Made by a program: the position numbers and the translations under genes
Notes under the pieces: generated by a model
Told to the model about the DNA's origin: nothing
What the model saw: the letters and a program-made list of their open reading frames with translations, nothing else
Databases searched by the model: none
DNA from: Leucobacter musarum subsp. musarum
Lineage (GTDB): Bacteria; Actinomycetota; Actinomycetes; Actinomycetales; Microbacteriaceae
DNA length: 64,000 nt
Assembly: GCF_001273845.1 (NCBI RefSeq)
Contig: NZ_JHBW01000087.1
Span: forward strand, 62,001-126,000
Reading direction: 5' to 3'
Shown: positions 44,510 to 52,330 of the stretch, piece after piece
Layout: each line of letters starts with the position of its first letter
How positions within the stretch are numbered: the stretch's first letter is position 1

Positions 44510-45898
44510 TCAAATGGCTCGATGCGGAGTGAGGACGCCCTGGGGGTCGAGCGCGGCCTTGATCGCGCGCTGCACGTCGAGGGCGGTGTCGTCCAGTTGC
44601 CACCCGAGTTCGTGGCGCTTCACCGAGCCGATGCCGTGCTCACCCGAGATTGTGCCGCCCAATGACAGGGCGAGGCGCGTGATGTCATCGATCACCGCAT
44701 CGGCCTCGGCGATGCCCTCGGGCGTATCCGGTGCTTCGACGGTGCTGTGCAGGTTGCCGTCGCCGGCGTGCGCCACCGTGGACACGCGCTTGCCGTGTCT
44801 GGCCGCGATCTCACCGATCCCGTGGAACACCGTCGCGAGTGCGGCGACGGGAACCCCCACGTCGCAGGAAATCTTCAGGCCACGCGCGTTCAGCGCCGGA
44901 TTCGAGAGGCGGCGTGCCGCGAGCAGTGCATCGGTGTCGGACACCTCGATGTCGTCGGCACCCAGTGACGCGCACAGGGCGGTGATGCCGACGGCGCGCT
45001 GCTCGGCATCGAGCCCCGTCGTCTGGCCCACGAGCATCGCGCCCGCGGGAACACGCAATCCACTGGGCTGGAACGACTCGATGATCTCGACGCTCAATGC
45101 GTCCATGAGTTCGAGTACCTCAGGGTGCAGGTCGCTGCCCACGATGGCAGTAACGGCTCGGCCCGCCGATTCGAGCGTCGCAAAGCTCGCGCGGAACGTG
45201 CGGGGCGTGCCCGGTGCCACTGGCTTGAGGCGCACGGTTGCCTCGGTGATGACGCCCAGGGTGCCTTCCGAGCCGACGAAGAGGCGCGTCAAGTCGTAGC
45301 CGACGACGTTCTTACGGGTGCGCGAACCGGTGCGCAGCACTCGCCCGTCTGCGAGCACGACCTCGAGCGCGGCGACCGAGTCGCTCGTCACTCCGTGCGC
45401 GACGCAGCGCAGTCCGCCGGCATTGGTCGCGATGTTTCCGCCCACGGTGCTGATGCGGGCGCTGGCCGGATCGGGCGGAAAGAACAGCCCCAGCTCGCGT
45501 GCCGCATCATCGAGCTCAGCAGTGATCACGCCGGGCTGCACGACCGCCAGACGATTCTCCTCGTCGATATCGATGATGCGGTTCAACCGTTCGAGCGAGA
45601 TGACGAGCCCGCCGGGGTACGCCATCGCGCCGCCCGCGAGCCCCGTTCCGGCGCCGCGCACGCTGACCGCGACGCCGGTGCGGTGCGCCCAACTCAGCGC
45701 AGTCGCAACGTCTGCGGTTGACTCCGCGAACACCACGGCGGTGGGGGCGCCATCCAGCAGCGCCCGAGAGGAATCGCGTGCGAACGGAGCAACGAGCTCC
45801 GGATCGGAGACCAGTCGATCGCCCAGAGACGTCCGCAGCTCGGCGATCGGCGGCACCGCACCGCTCGGTGCAGCGTGAGGGGTCGGAACAGCGATCAC
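44510..45898 (-). CDS. FAD-linked oxidase (glycolate oxidase GlcD / D-lactate dehydrogenase type)
   Basis: A 462-residue flavoprotein of the VAO family. The FAD-binding PCMH domain includes VSVRGAGTGLAGGAMAYPGG (about 77-96), PPDPASARISTVGGNIATNAGG (read across about 140-161) and FVGSEGTLGVITEATVRL. The C-terminal domain has VAHAGDGNLHSTV and SGEHGIGSVKRHELGW. It oxidises a 2-hydroxy acid such as glycolate or D-lactate; which one is not clear. No glcE/glcF subunits are adjacent. It starts with GTG, with GGAGG five bases before it. Confidence 0.9.
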   Translation of the reverse strand: MIAVPTPHAAPSGAVPPIAELRTSLGDRLVSDPELVAPFARDSSRALLDGAPTAVVFAESTADVATALSWAHRTGVAVSVRGAGTGLAGGAMAYPGGLVISLERLNRIIDIDEENRLAVVQPGVITAELDDAARELGLFFPPDPASARISTVGGNIATNAGGLRCVAHGVTSDSVAALEVVLADGRVLRTGSRTRKNVVGYDLTRLFVGSEGTLGVITEATVRLKPVAPGTPRTFRASFATLESAGRAVTAIVGSDLHPEVLELMDALSVEIIESFQPSGLRVPAGAMLVGQTTGLDAEQRAVGITALCASLGADDIEVSDTDALLAARRLSNPALNARGLKISCDVGVPVAALATVFHGIGEIAARHGKRVSTVAHAGDGNLHSTVEAPDTPEGIAEADAVIDDITRLALSLGGTISGEHGIGSVKRHELGWQLDDTALDVQRAIKAALDPQGVLTPHRAI

Positions 45899-45976
45899 AC
45901 GGGCCTCCTTGGTCGAACCCCCAGGCTATCGCGGGTGAGCGATCCGACACCCCGTGCGCATGGGAGGATGGCAGGT

Positions 45977-46912
45977 ATGACATCGCCAGCCGGAGCCGGT
46001 CGCTACGCGCCCAGCCCCTCGGGTGATCTGCACCTCGGGAATCTGCGCACCGCGCTGCTCGCGTGGTGCTTTGCACGCGCATCGGGGCGGCGATTCCTAA
46101 TGCGCATCGAAGACCTCGACCGCGCGCGGGATACAGGAGCGGCTCAGCGGCAACTCGGCGATCTCGCACGCATCGGGATCGACTGGGACGACGAGCCGGT
46201 TCAGCAATCGGATCGGGCCGCTGCCTACGCCGCCGCGATCGCTCAGCTGAGTGATGCCGGCCTCGTCTATGAGTGCACGTGCTCCCGCAAAGACATTTTG
46301 GCTGCGCCGAGTGCTCCGCACGCGCCACCTGGCGCCTACCCCGGCATCTGCCGCGAGCGAACGCCGGCCGAGCGCGCCGAGGCCCGAGCGCGCATTGCTC
46401 CGAGGCTGCCCGCCGTGCGGCTGCGTGTGCCCCAGGGTACGTCAGCGCCCGGCTTCATTGATCGAGTGCTCGGCCCGGTGCACGGCGACATCGATGATTT
46501 CGTGCTGCTGCGCGGCGATGGAACGGTTGCGTACAACCTCGCAGTGGTGGTGGACGATGCTGCGATGGGCGTCGACCAGGTCGTGCGCGGTGACGATCTG
46601 GCGCCGTCGACGCCTCGGCAAATACTGCTGCAGCGTCTGCTCGGTCTGCCCGCGCCGCCCGAAGTCGAGTACGCGCATGTCCCACTCGTGCTCGGACCGT
46701 CAGGGGCGCGTCTCGCGAAGCGGGACGGTGCCGTCACGCTCGGACAACTGCGCGATGCCGGCGTCACCGACGGCGAGGTGCTCGGGTGGCTCGCGACCTC
46801 GCTCCACCTGGCACAGCCGGGGGAGCGCGTGACCGCGGCGACGGTGCTCAGCAGGTTCGACCCGGCGGCAGTGCCGACCGAGCCGTGGACCTGGCGGCTC
46901 GCTACTTCTTGA
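45977..46912 (+). CDS. gluQ: Glutamyl-Q tRNA(Asp) synthetase
   Basis: A 311-residue truncated glutamyl-tRNA synthetase that attaches glutamate to queuosine 34 of tRNA-Asp. It has YAPSPSGDLHLGNLRTAL, the HIGH-type site, at 10-27. It also has RIEDLDRAR, the Zn-binding YECTCSRKD and YPGICRERTP, VRGDDLAPSTPRQ and LAKRDGAV in place of KMSKS. The anticodon-binding domain is missing, as expected. The ATG at 45977 follows GGAGG at nine bases; 45968 is an alternative. Queuosine genes are not in the window. Confidence 0.93.
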   Translation: MTSPAGAGRYAPSPSGDLHLGNLRTALLAWCFARASGRRFLMRIEDLDRARDTGAAQRQLGDLARIGIDWDDEPVQQSDRAAAYAAAIAQLSDAGLVYECTCSRKDILAAPSAPHAPPGAYPGICRERTPAERAEARARIAPRLPAVRLRVPQGTSAPGFIDRVLGPVHGDIDDFVLLRGDGTVAYNLAVVVDDAAMGVDQVVRGDDLAPSTPRQILLQRLLGLPAPPEVEYAHVPLVLGPSGARLAKRDGAVTLGQLRDAGVTDGEVLGWLATSLHLAQPGERVTAATVLSRFDPAAVPTEPWTWRLATS

Positions 46913-47246
46913 GGGCCCGGATGATGCGGGAGAGCGCCCGCCCGGCGACCCACACGAAGGGCACACCCACGGCGAGCAGCGCGATGATGTTGGGTTCGAA
47001 CCGAGTCGTTCCCTCACGGGTGACATAGGAACCCAGCGGCACGGCGAAACCGCCACCGCCACCGCCCGAGCCTTCGCCCTGGGCGACGCCCTCGCCGGCA
47101 CCGGCACCTTCGCCCGCACCAAAGCCGTAGGCCGTGTAGGCCACAGGAATGAGGGTGGTTCCGTCGACCTCGACAGGATCGCCGTACGCCGAGTGGACGC
47201 CGACCTGGACGAGGGTGTCTGCGATCTGCTTCGTGAGGTGAGTCAT
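46902..47246 (-). CDS. GerW (YtfJ) family protein
   Basis: A 114-residue protein with the family core DTLVQVGVHSAYGDPVEVDG, TLIPVAYTAYGFGAGEG and a Gly/Glu-rich stretch ending in GGGGGGFAVPLGSY. It adds a C-terminal hydrophobic helix (about 85-108). In Bacillus the family is linked to spore germination, but this lineage does not form spores, so its role here is unknown. It overlaps the 3' end of gluQ by 11 bases. Confidence 0.85.
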   Translation of the reverse strand: MTHLTKQIADTLVQVGVHSAYGDPVEVDGTTLIPVAYTAYGFGAGEGAGAGEGVAQGEGSGGGGGGFAVPLGSYVTREGTTRFEPNIIALLAVGVPFVWVAGRALSRIIRALKK

Positions 47247-47253
47247 GCGGCCC

Positions 47254-47259
47254 ACCCTA
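47254..47259 (-). promoter_or_regulatory. leaderless promoter -10 of the GerW gene
   Basis: On the minus strand TAGGGT is followed by seven bases and the ATG at 47246. Confidence 0.5.
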
Positions 47260-47269
47260 CTCGCTCGAC

Positions 47270-48097
47270 CTAGGCTTCGTCAGCCCCGTGACGCGATACG
47301 CGCACCGCCGCAGGAACGGGGCGTTTCGGTTCGATGTGATCGCCCGACGACACGTGCTTAATGCGACGAATGACCCACGGCACGAAGTGCTCGCGCGCCC
47401 ACACAACGTCCTCGCGCCGGGCCTCGCGCCAATTGCGGATCGGCAGTGGCGGCGGATCGAGCGGCACCAGGTCGTGAGGCACGCCGAGCGCATCCAGTGC
47501 CGCGAGGGCGATGGTGTGGTGGCCGAGCGCATTCAGATGCAGTCGATCGCCCGCCCAGTAGCGGCTGTCGTGCAGTTCTTCGAGCGCCCACTGATCGACC
47601 ACGATGCAGTCGTGCCGCTGCGCGACCTTGCGCACGTTCTCGTTGTAGATCGCCACTTTGCCGCGAATCGAACGGAACACGGGCTGGAACGCGGTGTCGA
47701 CTCCCGTGAAGAGCAGGATCGTCGCTCCGCCCACACTCAGCCGTTCGACGATCCGCTCCAGCTTGGCGGCGACCTCATCGGGGTCGGTGCCGGGGCGAAT
47801 CACGTCGTTACCGCCCGCGCAGACGCTGATCAGGTCGGGGCGCAAATCGAGCGCGGCCTCCACCTGCTCGTCGGTGATCTGCTGAATCAACTTGCCGCGC
47901 ACCGCGAGGTTCGCGTAGGCGAACTCATCGCTGTAGGCGCCGAGTACCTCGGCGAACCGATCGGCCCACCCGCGCAACCCGCCCGGGCTGTCGGCGTCGG
48001 GGTCGCCCACGCCCTCAGTGAACGAATCGCCGAGTGCGACGAATCGAGACCAGGGGAGTTCGACGTCGCTCCGGTCGATGCTGCCATCGTGTGCCAT
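47270..48097 (-). CDS. SGNH/GDSL-type hydrolase
   Basis: A 275-residue cytoplasmic-looking lipase/esterase-fold protein. Block I is FVALGDSFTEG with Ser25 as nucleophile, block III is GGND and block V is DRLHLNALGH with the catalytic Asp/His. No signal peptide is visible. The physiological ester is not known. GAGGTGAG precedes the ATG. It is divergent from the helicase gene. Confidence 0.9.
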   Translation of the reverse strand: MAHDGSIDRSDVELPWSRFVALGDSFTEGVGDPDADSPGGLRGWADRFAEVLGAYSDEFAYANLAVRGKLIQQITDEQVEAALDLRPDLISVCAGGNDVIRPGTDPDEVAAKLERIVERLSVGGATILLFTGVDTAFQPVFRSIRGKVAIYNENVRKVAQRHDCIVVDQWALEELHDSRYWAGDRLHLNALGHHTIALAALDALGVPHDLVPLDPPPLPIRNWREARREDVVWAREHFVPWVIRRIKHVSSGDHIEPKRPVPAAVRVSRHGADEA

Positions 48098-48125
48098 TGC
48101 TCACCTCGGGGAATTCGGTTACTTA

Positions 48126-48147
48126 CGGGTTCGAATCGAAGAACCCG
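48126..48147. promoter_or_regulatory. inverted repeat in the SGNH/helicase divergent region
   Basis: CGGGTTC, eight bases, GAACCCG: seven-base arms within the 122-base gap between two divergent starts. It could be an operator or a transcript hairpin. Confidence 0.35.
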
Positions 48148-48219
48148 GCCGTCGCATACGCATCGCACAGGTTCTGCCGAGCGCGCGGCGTTCGGCGTAC
48201 AGCGATAGTCTAGAACGTC

Positions 48220-50031
48220 GTGACAGATTCGGACCCGGGCCTCCACCTTCCGGGCACGAGTGCAGCTGAGCACCTGCCCCCCGCGTACCCGGAGCGCGCC
48301 GCGCACGGTACCGCCGGCACGCTCCGTGCCTGGCAAGAGGAGGCCATCAAGCGCTACCTTGACGAAAGCCCGCGCGACTTTCTCGCCTCAGCAACGCCCG
48401 GTGCCGGCAAAACGACATTCGCACTGCGACTCGCGGCGATCCTGCGTTCGAACCACACCGTGAAGCAGATCATCGTCGTCGCGCCGACCGAGCATCTCAA
48501 GACGCAGTGGGCGGACGCAGCGGCGCGAGCCGGCATCAGGCTCAACCCGTCGTATTCGAACAGCGATGGTCTCGCTTACGGGCGCCACTATCACGGAGTT
48601 GCCGTCACCTACGCGCAAGTCGCGATGAAGCCGGTGCAGCATCGCTTACTCACCGAGCACGAAGACACGCTCGTCATTATGGACGAGGTGCACCACGGTG
48701 GCGACGCGCTGAGCTGGGGTGACGCCATCCGCGAGGCCTACGGCAACGCGCGCCGGCGCCTGTCGCTCACGGGAACCCCGTTCCGCTCCGACGAGGCGCC
48801 CATTCCGTTCGTGCAGTACGCGCCGCAGGGCGACGGCTCCCGGCTCTCGATGACGGACTACGACTACGGGTACGGCCGCGCACTCGCCGACGGCATCGTG
48901 CGCCCCGTCATTTTCATGGTCTATGCCGGCAAGATGCGTTGGCAAACGTCGGCGGGCGAAGAGATGGAGGCCGCGCTCGGCGAGGGCAATACCAAAGATG
49001 TCACGTCGCAGGCCTGGCGCACGGCGCTTGACCCAGCCGGTGACTGGATCGGAAAGGTGCTGCGTGCCGCAGACCGACGCCTGACCGAGGTACGCCAGCA
49101 GATCCACGACGCCGGCGGGCTCGTCATCGCGACGGATCACGCATCGGCGAAGTCGTACGCGCAGCAGCTGCACGACATCACGGGGGAGCCAGTCGCGCTC
49201 ATTCTTTCGGACGACTCCGGAGCCTCGGAGAAGATCGACGAATTCTCGAAGGGCGAGTCGCGCTGGATGGTGGCGGTGCGCATGGTGTCTGAAGGTGTCG
49301 ATGTGCCCCGGCTCGCCGTCGGCGTTTACGCAACCAGCTCCTCGACCCCGCTGTTCTTCGCGCAGGCGATCGGTCGATTCGTGCGATCACGGCGACGCGG
49401 CGAGGTCGCTTCGGTCTTCATTCCGAATGTGCCCGCGCTCATGCAACTCGCCTCGGAACTCGAAAAAGAGCGCAACCACGTGCTCGAGGGGCCGAAGAGC
49501 GCCGAAGAGATGTGGGATGCCGAGGCCACGCTGATGGCGGAGGCCGAGCGTGGAGACCAGGCGTCGTCCGAGCTGCTTGCGGGCGAAGGTTTCACCTACC
49601 AAGCACTGTCATCAGATGCGCACTTCGACCGTGCCGTCTTCGACGGTGCCGAGTTCGGCGGTTACGCGGAGGTCGAAACCGAGGAGGAGCTCGAGTTCCT
49701 GGGCTTCCCCGGGCTGCTCGAACCGCAGGAAGTCGCGGCGCTGTTGCAACAGCGCCAGGCTCGCCAGGCGCGACGCAGTGCGAGTCGCCAGGGCATTCTC
49801 GAACACGCGCCCGAGCGGTCGGAGTCGCCCGAGGCGCTGCATCGCACCCTCGGTGAACAGCGCAAGCTGCTCAACTCGCTGGTCGGCATGTACTCGAAGG
49901 TCTCGGGTGACGCGCACAAGGATATCCATTCGGAGTTGCGTCGCGTCTGCGGCGGCCCGGCCGTGGCTCAGGCGTCGGTGACGCAGCTGCAGAAACGCAT
50001 CGAACTGCTGCGGCGGCGTCTGCAACCGTAA
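48220..50031 (+). CDS. DEAD/DEAH box helicase
   Basis: A 603-residue superfamily II helicase of the type III restriction-like (ResIII) group. Motif I is ATPGAGKTT (about 58-66), motif II DEVHH (155-159), motif III SLTGTPFRSD, with helicase C motifs MVSEGVDVPRLAVGVYAT and AIGRFVRSRR. The C-terminal ~150 residues are Glu/Arg-rich with coiled-coil character (LQQRQARQARR). Single genes of this kind are widespread in Actinobacteria with no assigned role; there is no methylase or nuclease nearby, so it is not part of a restriction system. TAGTCT lies eight bases before the GTG start. Confidence 0.88.
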   Translation: MTDSDPGLHLPGTSAAEHLPPAYPERAAHGTAGTLRAWQEEAIKRYLDESPRDFLASATPGAGKTTFALRLAAILRSNHTVKQIIVVAPTEHLKTQWADAAARAGIRLNPSYSNSDGLAYGRHYHGVAVTYAQVAMKPVQHRLLTEHEDTLVIMDEVHHGGDALSWGDAIREAYGNARRRLSLTGTPFRSDEAPIPFVQYAPQGDGSRLSMTDYDYGYGRALADGIVRPVIFMVYAGKMRWQTSAGEEMEAALGEGNTKDVTSQAWRTALDPAGDWIGKVLRAADRRLTEVRQQIHDAGGLVIATDHASAKSYAQQLHDITGEPVALILSDDSGASEKIDEFSKGESRWMVAVRMVSEGVDVPRLAVGVYATSSSTPLFFAQAIGRFVRSRRRGEVASVFIPNVPALMQLASELEKERNHVLEGPKSAEEMWDAEATLMAEAERGDQASSELLAGEGFTYQALSSDAHFDRAVFDGAEFGGYAEVETEEELEFLGFPGLLEPQEVAALLQQRQARQARRSASRQGILEHAPERSESPEALHRTLGEQRKLLNSLVGMYSKVSGDAHKDIHSELRRVCGGPAVAQASVTQLQKRIELLRRRLQP

Positions 50032-50034
50032 GCT
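50029..50034 (+). promoter_or_regulatory. leaderless promoter -10 of ybaK
   Basis: TAAGCT, seven bases, then ATG at 50042. Its first three bases are also the stop codon of the helicase gene. Confidence 0.5.
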
Positions 50035-50041
50035 GGCCACT

Positions 50042-50545
50042 ATGGCCAAGAAGCAGTCCGGGGGAGCATCCACCCCTGCCACCGTCGCCCTGACCCATGC
50101 AGGGATCGCGTTTTCGGCGCACGCCTACACCCATGACCCGTTGATTACCGACTTTGGTCTGGAGGCAGCACGCGAGCTTGGGATCGCCCCGGAGCGGGTG
50201 TTCAAGACCCTGCTCGCCGAGGTCGACGGCTCGCTCGCCGTCGCCGTGGTTCCCGTTGCGGGGATGCTCGACCTGAAAGCTCTTGCGGGCGCCCTCGGTG
50301 GGAAGCGCGCCGTCATGGCGGATCCGGCGGTCGCGGAGCGCAAGACGGGCTATGTGGTCGGCGGCATTAGCCCGCTGGGGCAGCGCACGGCGCTGCCGAC
50401 GGTGATCGATCGCACGGCGGATGCGTTCGACACCGTGCTTGTCTCCGGGGGACGTCGCGGTCTCGACATCGAGCTCGCTCCGGACGATCTCGCGCGGGCC
50501 ACAGCCGCGATCCGCGCGGCGATCGGACGCCCATCCGGGCGGTGA
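50042..50545 (+). CDS. ybaK: Cys-tRNA(Pro)/Cys-tRNA(Cys) deacylase
   Basis: A 167-residue trans-editing protein that clears mischarged Cys-tRNA(Pro). It has ARELGIAPERVFKTLLAEVDG with the conserved Lys (about 45-65), the VVPVAGMLDLKALA region and KTGYVVGGISPLGQRTALPT, the glycine-rich substrate loop (about 101-120). The length and the absence of a ProRS insertion context fit YbaK/EbsC. Confidence 0.92.
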   Translation: MAKKQSGGASTPATVALTHAGIAFSAHAYTHDPLITDFGLEAARELGIAPERVFKTLLAEVDGSLAVAVVPVAGMLDLKALAGALGGKRAVMADPAVAERKTGYVVGGISPLGQRTALPTVIDRTADAFDTVLVSGGRRGLDIELAPDDLARATAAIRAAIGRPSGR

Positions 50546-50612
50546 TGACGGGTCGCAGTGCGCGACGCGCGCGAGATCCCAGGCCGATTCGATTCGCCCC
50601 GAGAATTCGTGC

Positions 50613-50618
50613 TAAGTT
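50613..50618 (+). promoter_or_regulatory. possible -10 of the second tRNA-Leu
   Basis: TAAGTT (or the overlapping TTATCT) lies in an AT-richer patch about 35 bases before the tRNA. Confidence 0.35.
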
Positions 50619-50653
50619 ATCTTCTGTTCGGCCGATGAAGGTCCGGATCGTTC

Positions 50654-50738
50654 GCGCGGGTGGCGGAATGGCAGACGCGCTAGCTTGAGGTGCTAGTGCC
50701 CGTATTAGGGCGTGGGGGTTCAAGTCCCCCTCCGCGCA
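50654..50738 (+). tRNA. tRNA-Leu (anticodon GAG)
   Basis: An 85-base class II tRNA. The acceptor stem is GCGCGGG / TCCGCGC. The anticodon stem CTAGC / GCTAG has loop TTGAGGT, giving anticodon GAG. The variable arm is TGCCCGTATTAGGGCGT and the T-arm GGGGG-TTCAAGT-CCCCC. CCA is not encoded. Confidence 0.95.
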
Positions 50739-50745
50739 CGAACGT

Positions 50746-50774
50746 AAGAGGCTCTCCTTCTGGAGGGCCTCTTT
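50746..50774 (+). terminator. terminator after tRNA-Leu (GAG)
   Basis: AGAGGC and GCCTCT pair, extended inward by CTCC/GGAG around TTCT, with a short T-rich tail. It also faces the end of the convergent EamA gene. Confidence 0.7.
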
Positions 50775-50788
50775 CTCGTTCCCCGACC

Positions 50789-51700
50789 CTATTCCGAGAG
50801 CGGCGCGACGGCAGGATCGCCGACTCCCGCGCGGGTGCCCCCGCGTTGCGATGCGACTCCGGCGATCACCACGATCGCGATCCCGATGAACTGCACCGGC
50901 CCGGGCGCCTGTCCGAGTACGACCGCACCGAGCAGCAGGCCGATGGCCGGTTCGATGGCCATCAGCGTGCCGAACGCGGTCGGGGTCATGCGCTTGAGCG
51001 CGAGCATCTCGAGACCGAAGGGCAGCACGGGGGCGATGACGGCGAGGCCGAGCGCGATGAGGAGGAACCGCCACTCGAAGTTCGCGGCGAGGCCGGGCAC
51101 TCCCACGGCGGTTGAGCAGAGCGCTGCGATGGGAATGGTGATCGCGAGCCCGCTGATGCCCGGGAAGCGGTCGCCGACCTGCTGCGTCAGCAGGATGTAA
51201 CTGCCCCAGCCGACTCCCGCGAGCAAGGCGAAGCCGATTCCGGGCAGGTCGGCGGTTCCGTGCCACGGCTCGGTCAGCAACACGACGCCGATGAGGGCGA
51301 GCGCCGGCCATGCGATCATGCTCTTCGAGCGGCTGCGCAGCGCGGCGACCGCGAGCGGCCCGAGAAACTCGATCGCCACGGCGGTGCCGAGCGGAATGCG
51401 GGCGACCGCGGCGAGGAACGCCACGCTCATGAGTGCGCTCGCGGCGCCGAGCCCGAGAAGCGGCAGCAGGTCGCTCCGTCTGATCGATCGCAGGCGGGGG
51501 CGTGCGATGAGGAGAAAGATGATGGCGCCCATCGTGAGCCTGAGCCACGCCGTGGTGGCGGGGCCGACCTCGGTGATGAGCGTCACCGAGAGCGCGCTCG
51601 ACAATTGAATGAGGAACATTGCCGTCACCGCGAGGCTCCAGGGCGGAATGCGCCGCGCCGCGGTCGGGTGGCCGGTAGTGACGGGTGTGCGCTCAGGCAT
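50789..51700 (-). CDS. EamA/RhaT family exporter
   Basis: A 303-residue drug/metabolite transporter with ten helices in two EamA repeats (about 17-140 and 150-285). AFLAAVARIPLGTAVAIEFLGPLAVA closes the first repeat (read across about 82-107) and the region AFGTLMAIEPAIGLLLGA lies in the second. RhtA-type threonine/homoserine exporters are the nearest known group; the substrate is not certain. The ATG at 51700 overlaps the stop of the XRE-cupin gene by eight bases, so the two are coupled. Confidence 0.9.
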   Translation of the reverse strand: MPERTPVTTGHPTAARRIPPWSLAVTAMFLIQLSSALSVTLITEVGPATTAWLRLTMGAIIFLLIARPRLRSIRRSDLLPLLGLGAASALMSVAFLAAVARIPLGTAVAIEFLGPLAVAALRSRSKSMIAWPALALIGVVLLTEPWHGTADLPGIGFALLAGVGWGSYILLTQQVGDRFPGISGLAITIPIAALCSTAVGVPGLAANFEWRFLLIALGLAVIAPVLPFGLEMLALKRMTPTAFGTLMAIEPAIGLLLGAVVLGQAPGPVQFIGIAIVVIAGVASQRGGTRAGVGDPAVAPLSE

Positions 51701-52298
51701 GGGGTGACTCCACACGACGAGCCGCACCCACGCCGGGTTCGAACACGGTCATGGTGAAGTGTGTCGTCGTATCGCCGTCGTTGCGATACTCGTGAGTGGT
51801 GCTCCCGGCGAACGTGATGGCGTCGCCGGGGCTCAACGAGTACTCCGTGCCATCGACGCGCACGTTCAGGGCGCCCTGCAGTACGTGCAGCAGCTCCTGG
51901 GTGCCGTCGGTGTGGGGCTCGCTCGCGAGTGCGTCACCGGGTTCCATCGTCCAGTCCCAGAGCTCGACCACGTCAGGGGCGTCAGTCGCGGTGAGGAGGG
52001 TGCCGACGCCCCCGTGCTCGCCGCGCCAGAAGGCGGTGCCGGATCCGGCCGGAGTGACTCGGGCGATGGCGGGCTCGGGTGGCTGGACCAGAGCGGCGAG
52101 CCCGATGCCGAGCGCATCGCTCAGGCGCAGCAGGGTGCCGATGCTCGGATTCACCGCTCCCTGCTCGACATTGACGACCATGCGACGGCTGACGGTCGCG
52201 ACGTCGGCGAGCCGGTCGAGGCTCCAGCCGAGCGCGGTGCGTTCTGCTCTGACGCGCTGCCCGATGAGGGATGCGAGCGCTTCGGGTTCCAGTGACAT
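51693..52298 (-). CDS. XRE-family regulator with cupin sensor domain
   Basis: A 201-residue regulator. Residues 10-70 are an XRE helix-turn-helix (RTALGWSLDRLADVATVSRR, NVEQGAVNPSIGTLLRLSDAL). Residues 120-190 are a cupin barrel (EPHTDGTQELLHVLQGALNV, SPGDAITFAGSTTHEYRN), which in this family binds a small effector. It lies between two EamA exporters on the same strand and is coupled to the downstream one. A 28-base palindrome covers its -10 and start codon, so it is probably autoregulated. The ATG at 52298 rather than 52316 is set by the leaderless spacing. Confidence 0.9.
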   Translation of the reverse strand: MSLEPEALASLIGQRVRAERTALGWSLDRLADVATVSRRMVVNVEQGAVNPSIGTLLRLSDALGIGLAALVQPPEPAIARVTPAGSGTAFWRGEHGGVGTLLTATDAPDVVELWDWTMEPGDALASEPHTDGTQELLHVLQGALNVRVDGTEYSLSPGDAITFAGSTTHEYRNDGDTTTHFTMTVFEPGVGAARRVESPHA

Positions 52299-52322
52299 GA
52301 GTGCAGAATAGTGCACTCATGT
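52295..52322. promoter_or_regulatory. operator and leaderless promoter of the XRE-cupin gene
   Basis: ACATGAGTGCA, six bases, TGCACTCATGT: a perfect inverted repeat with eleven-base arms. On the minus strand it contains TATTCT (52310-52305), six bases and the ATG at 52298, so a bound protein would block both the -10 box and the first codon. Confidence 0.7.
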
Positions 52323-52330
52323 GTGCAATA

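Noticed and set aside
44496..44513. TTGACA-N6-TGTCAA inverted repeat over the stop of the FAD oxidase gene
   Set aside because: Short arms, one of them includes the stop codon and a purine-rich spacer; no promoter elements fit well enough to call an operator.
48220..50031. Helicase as part of a restriction or phage-defence system
   Set aside because: No methylase, nuclease or other defence gene is adjacent; neighbours are housekeeping genes and the single-gene form is common in Actinobacteria.
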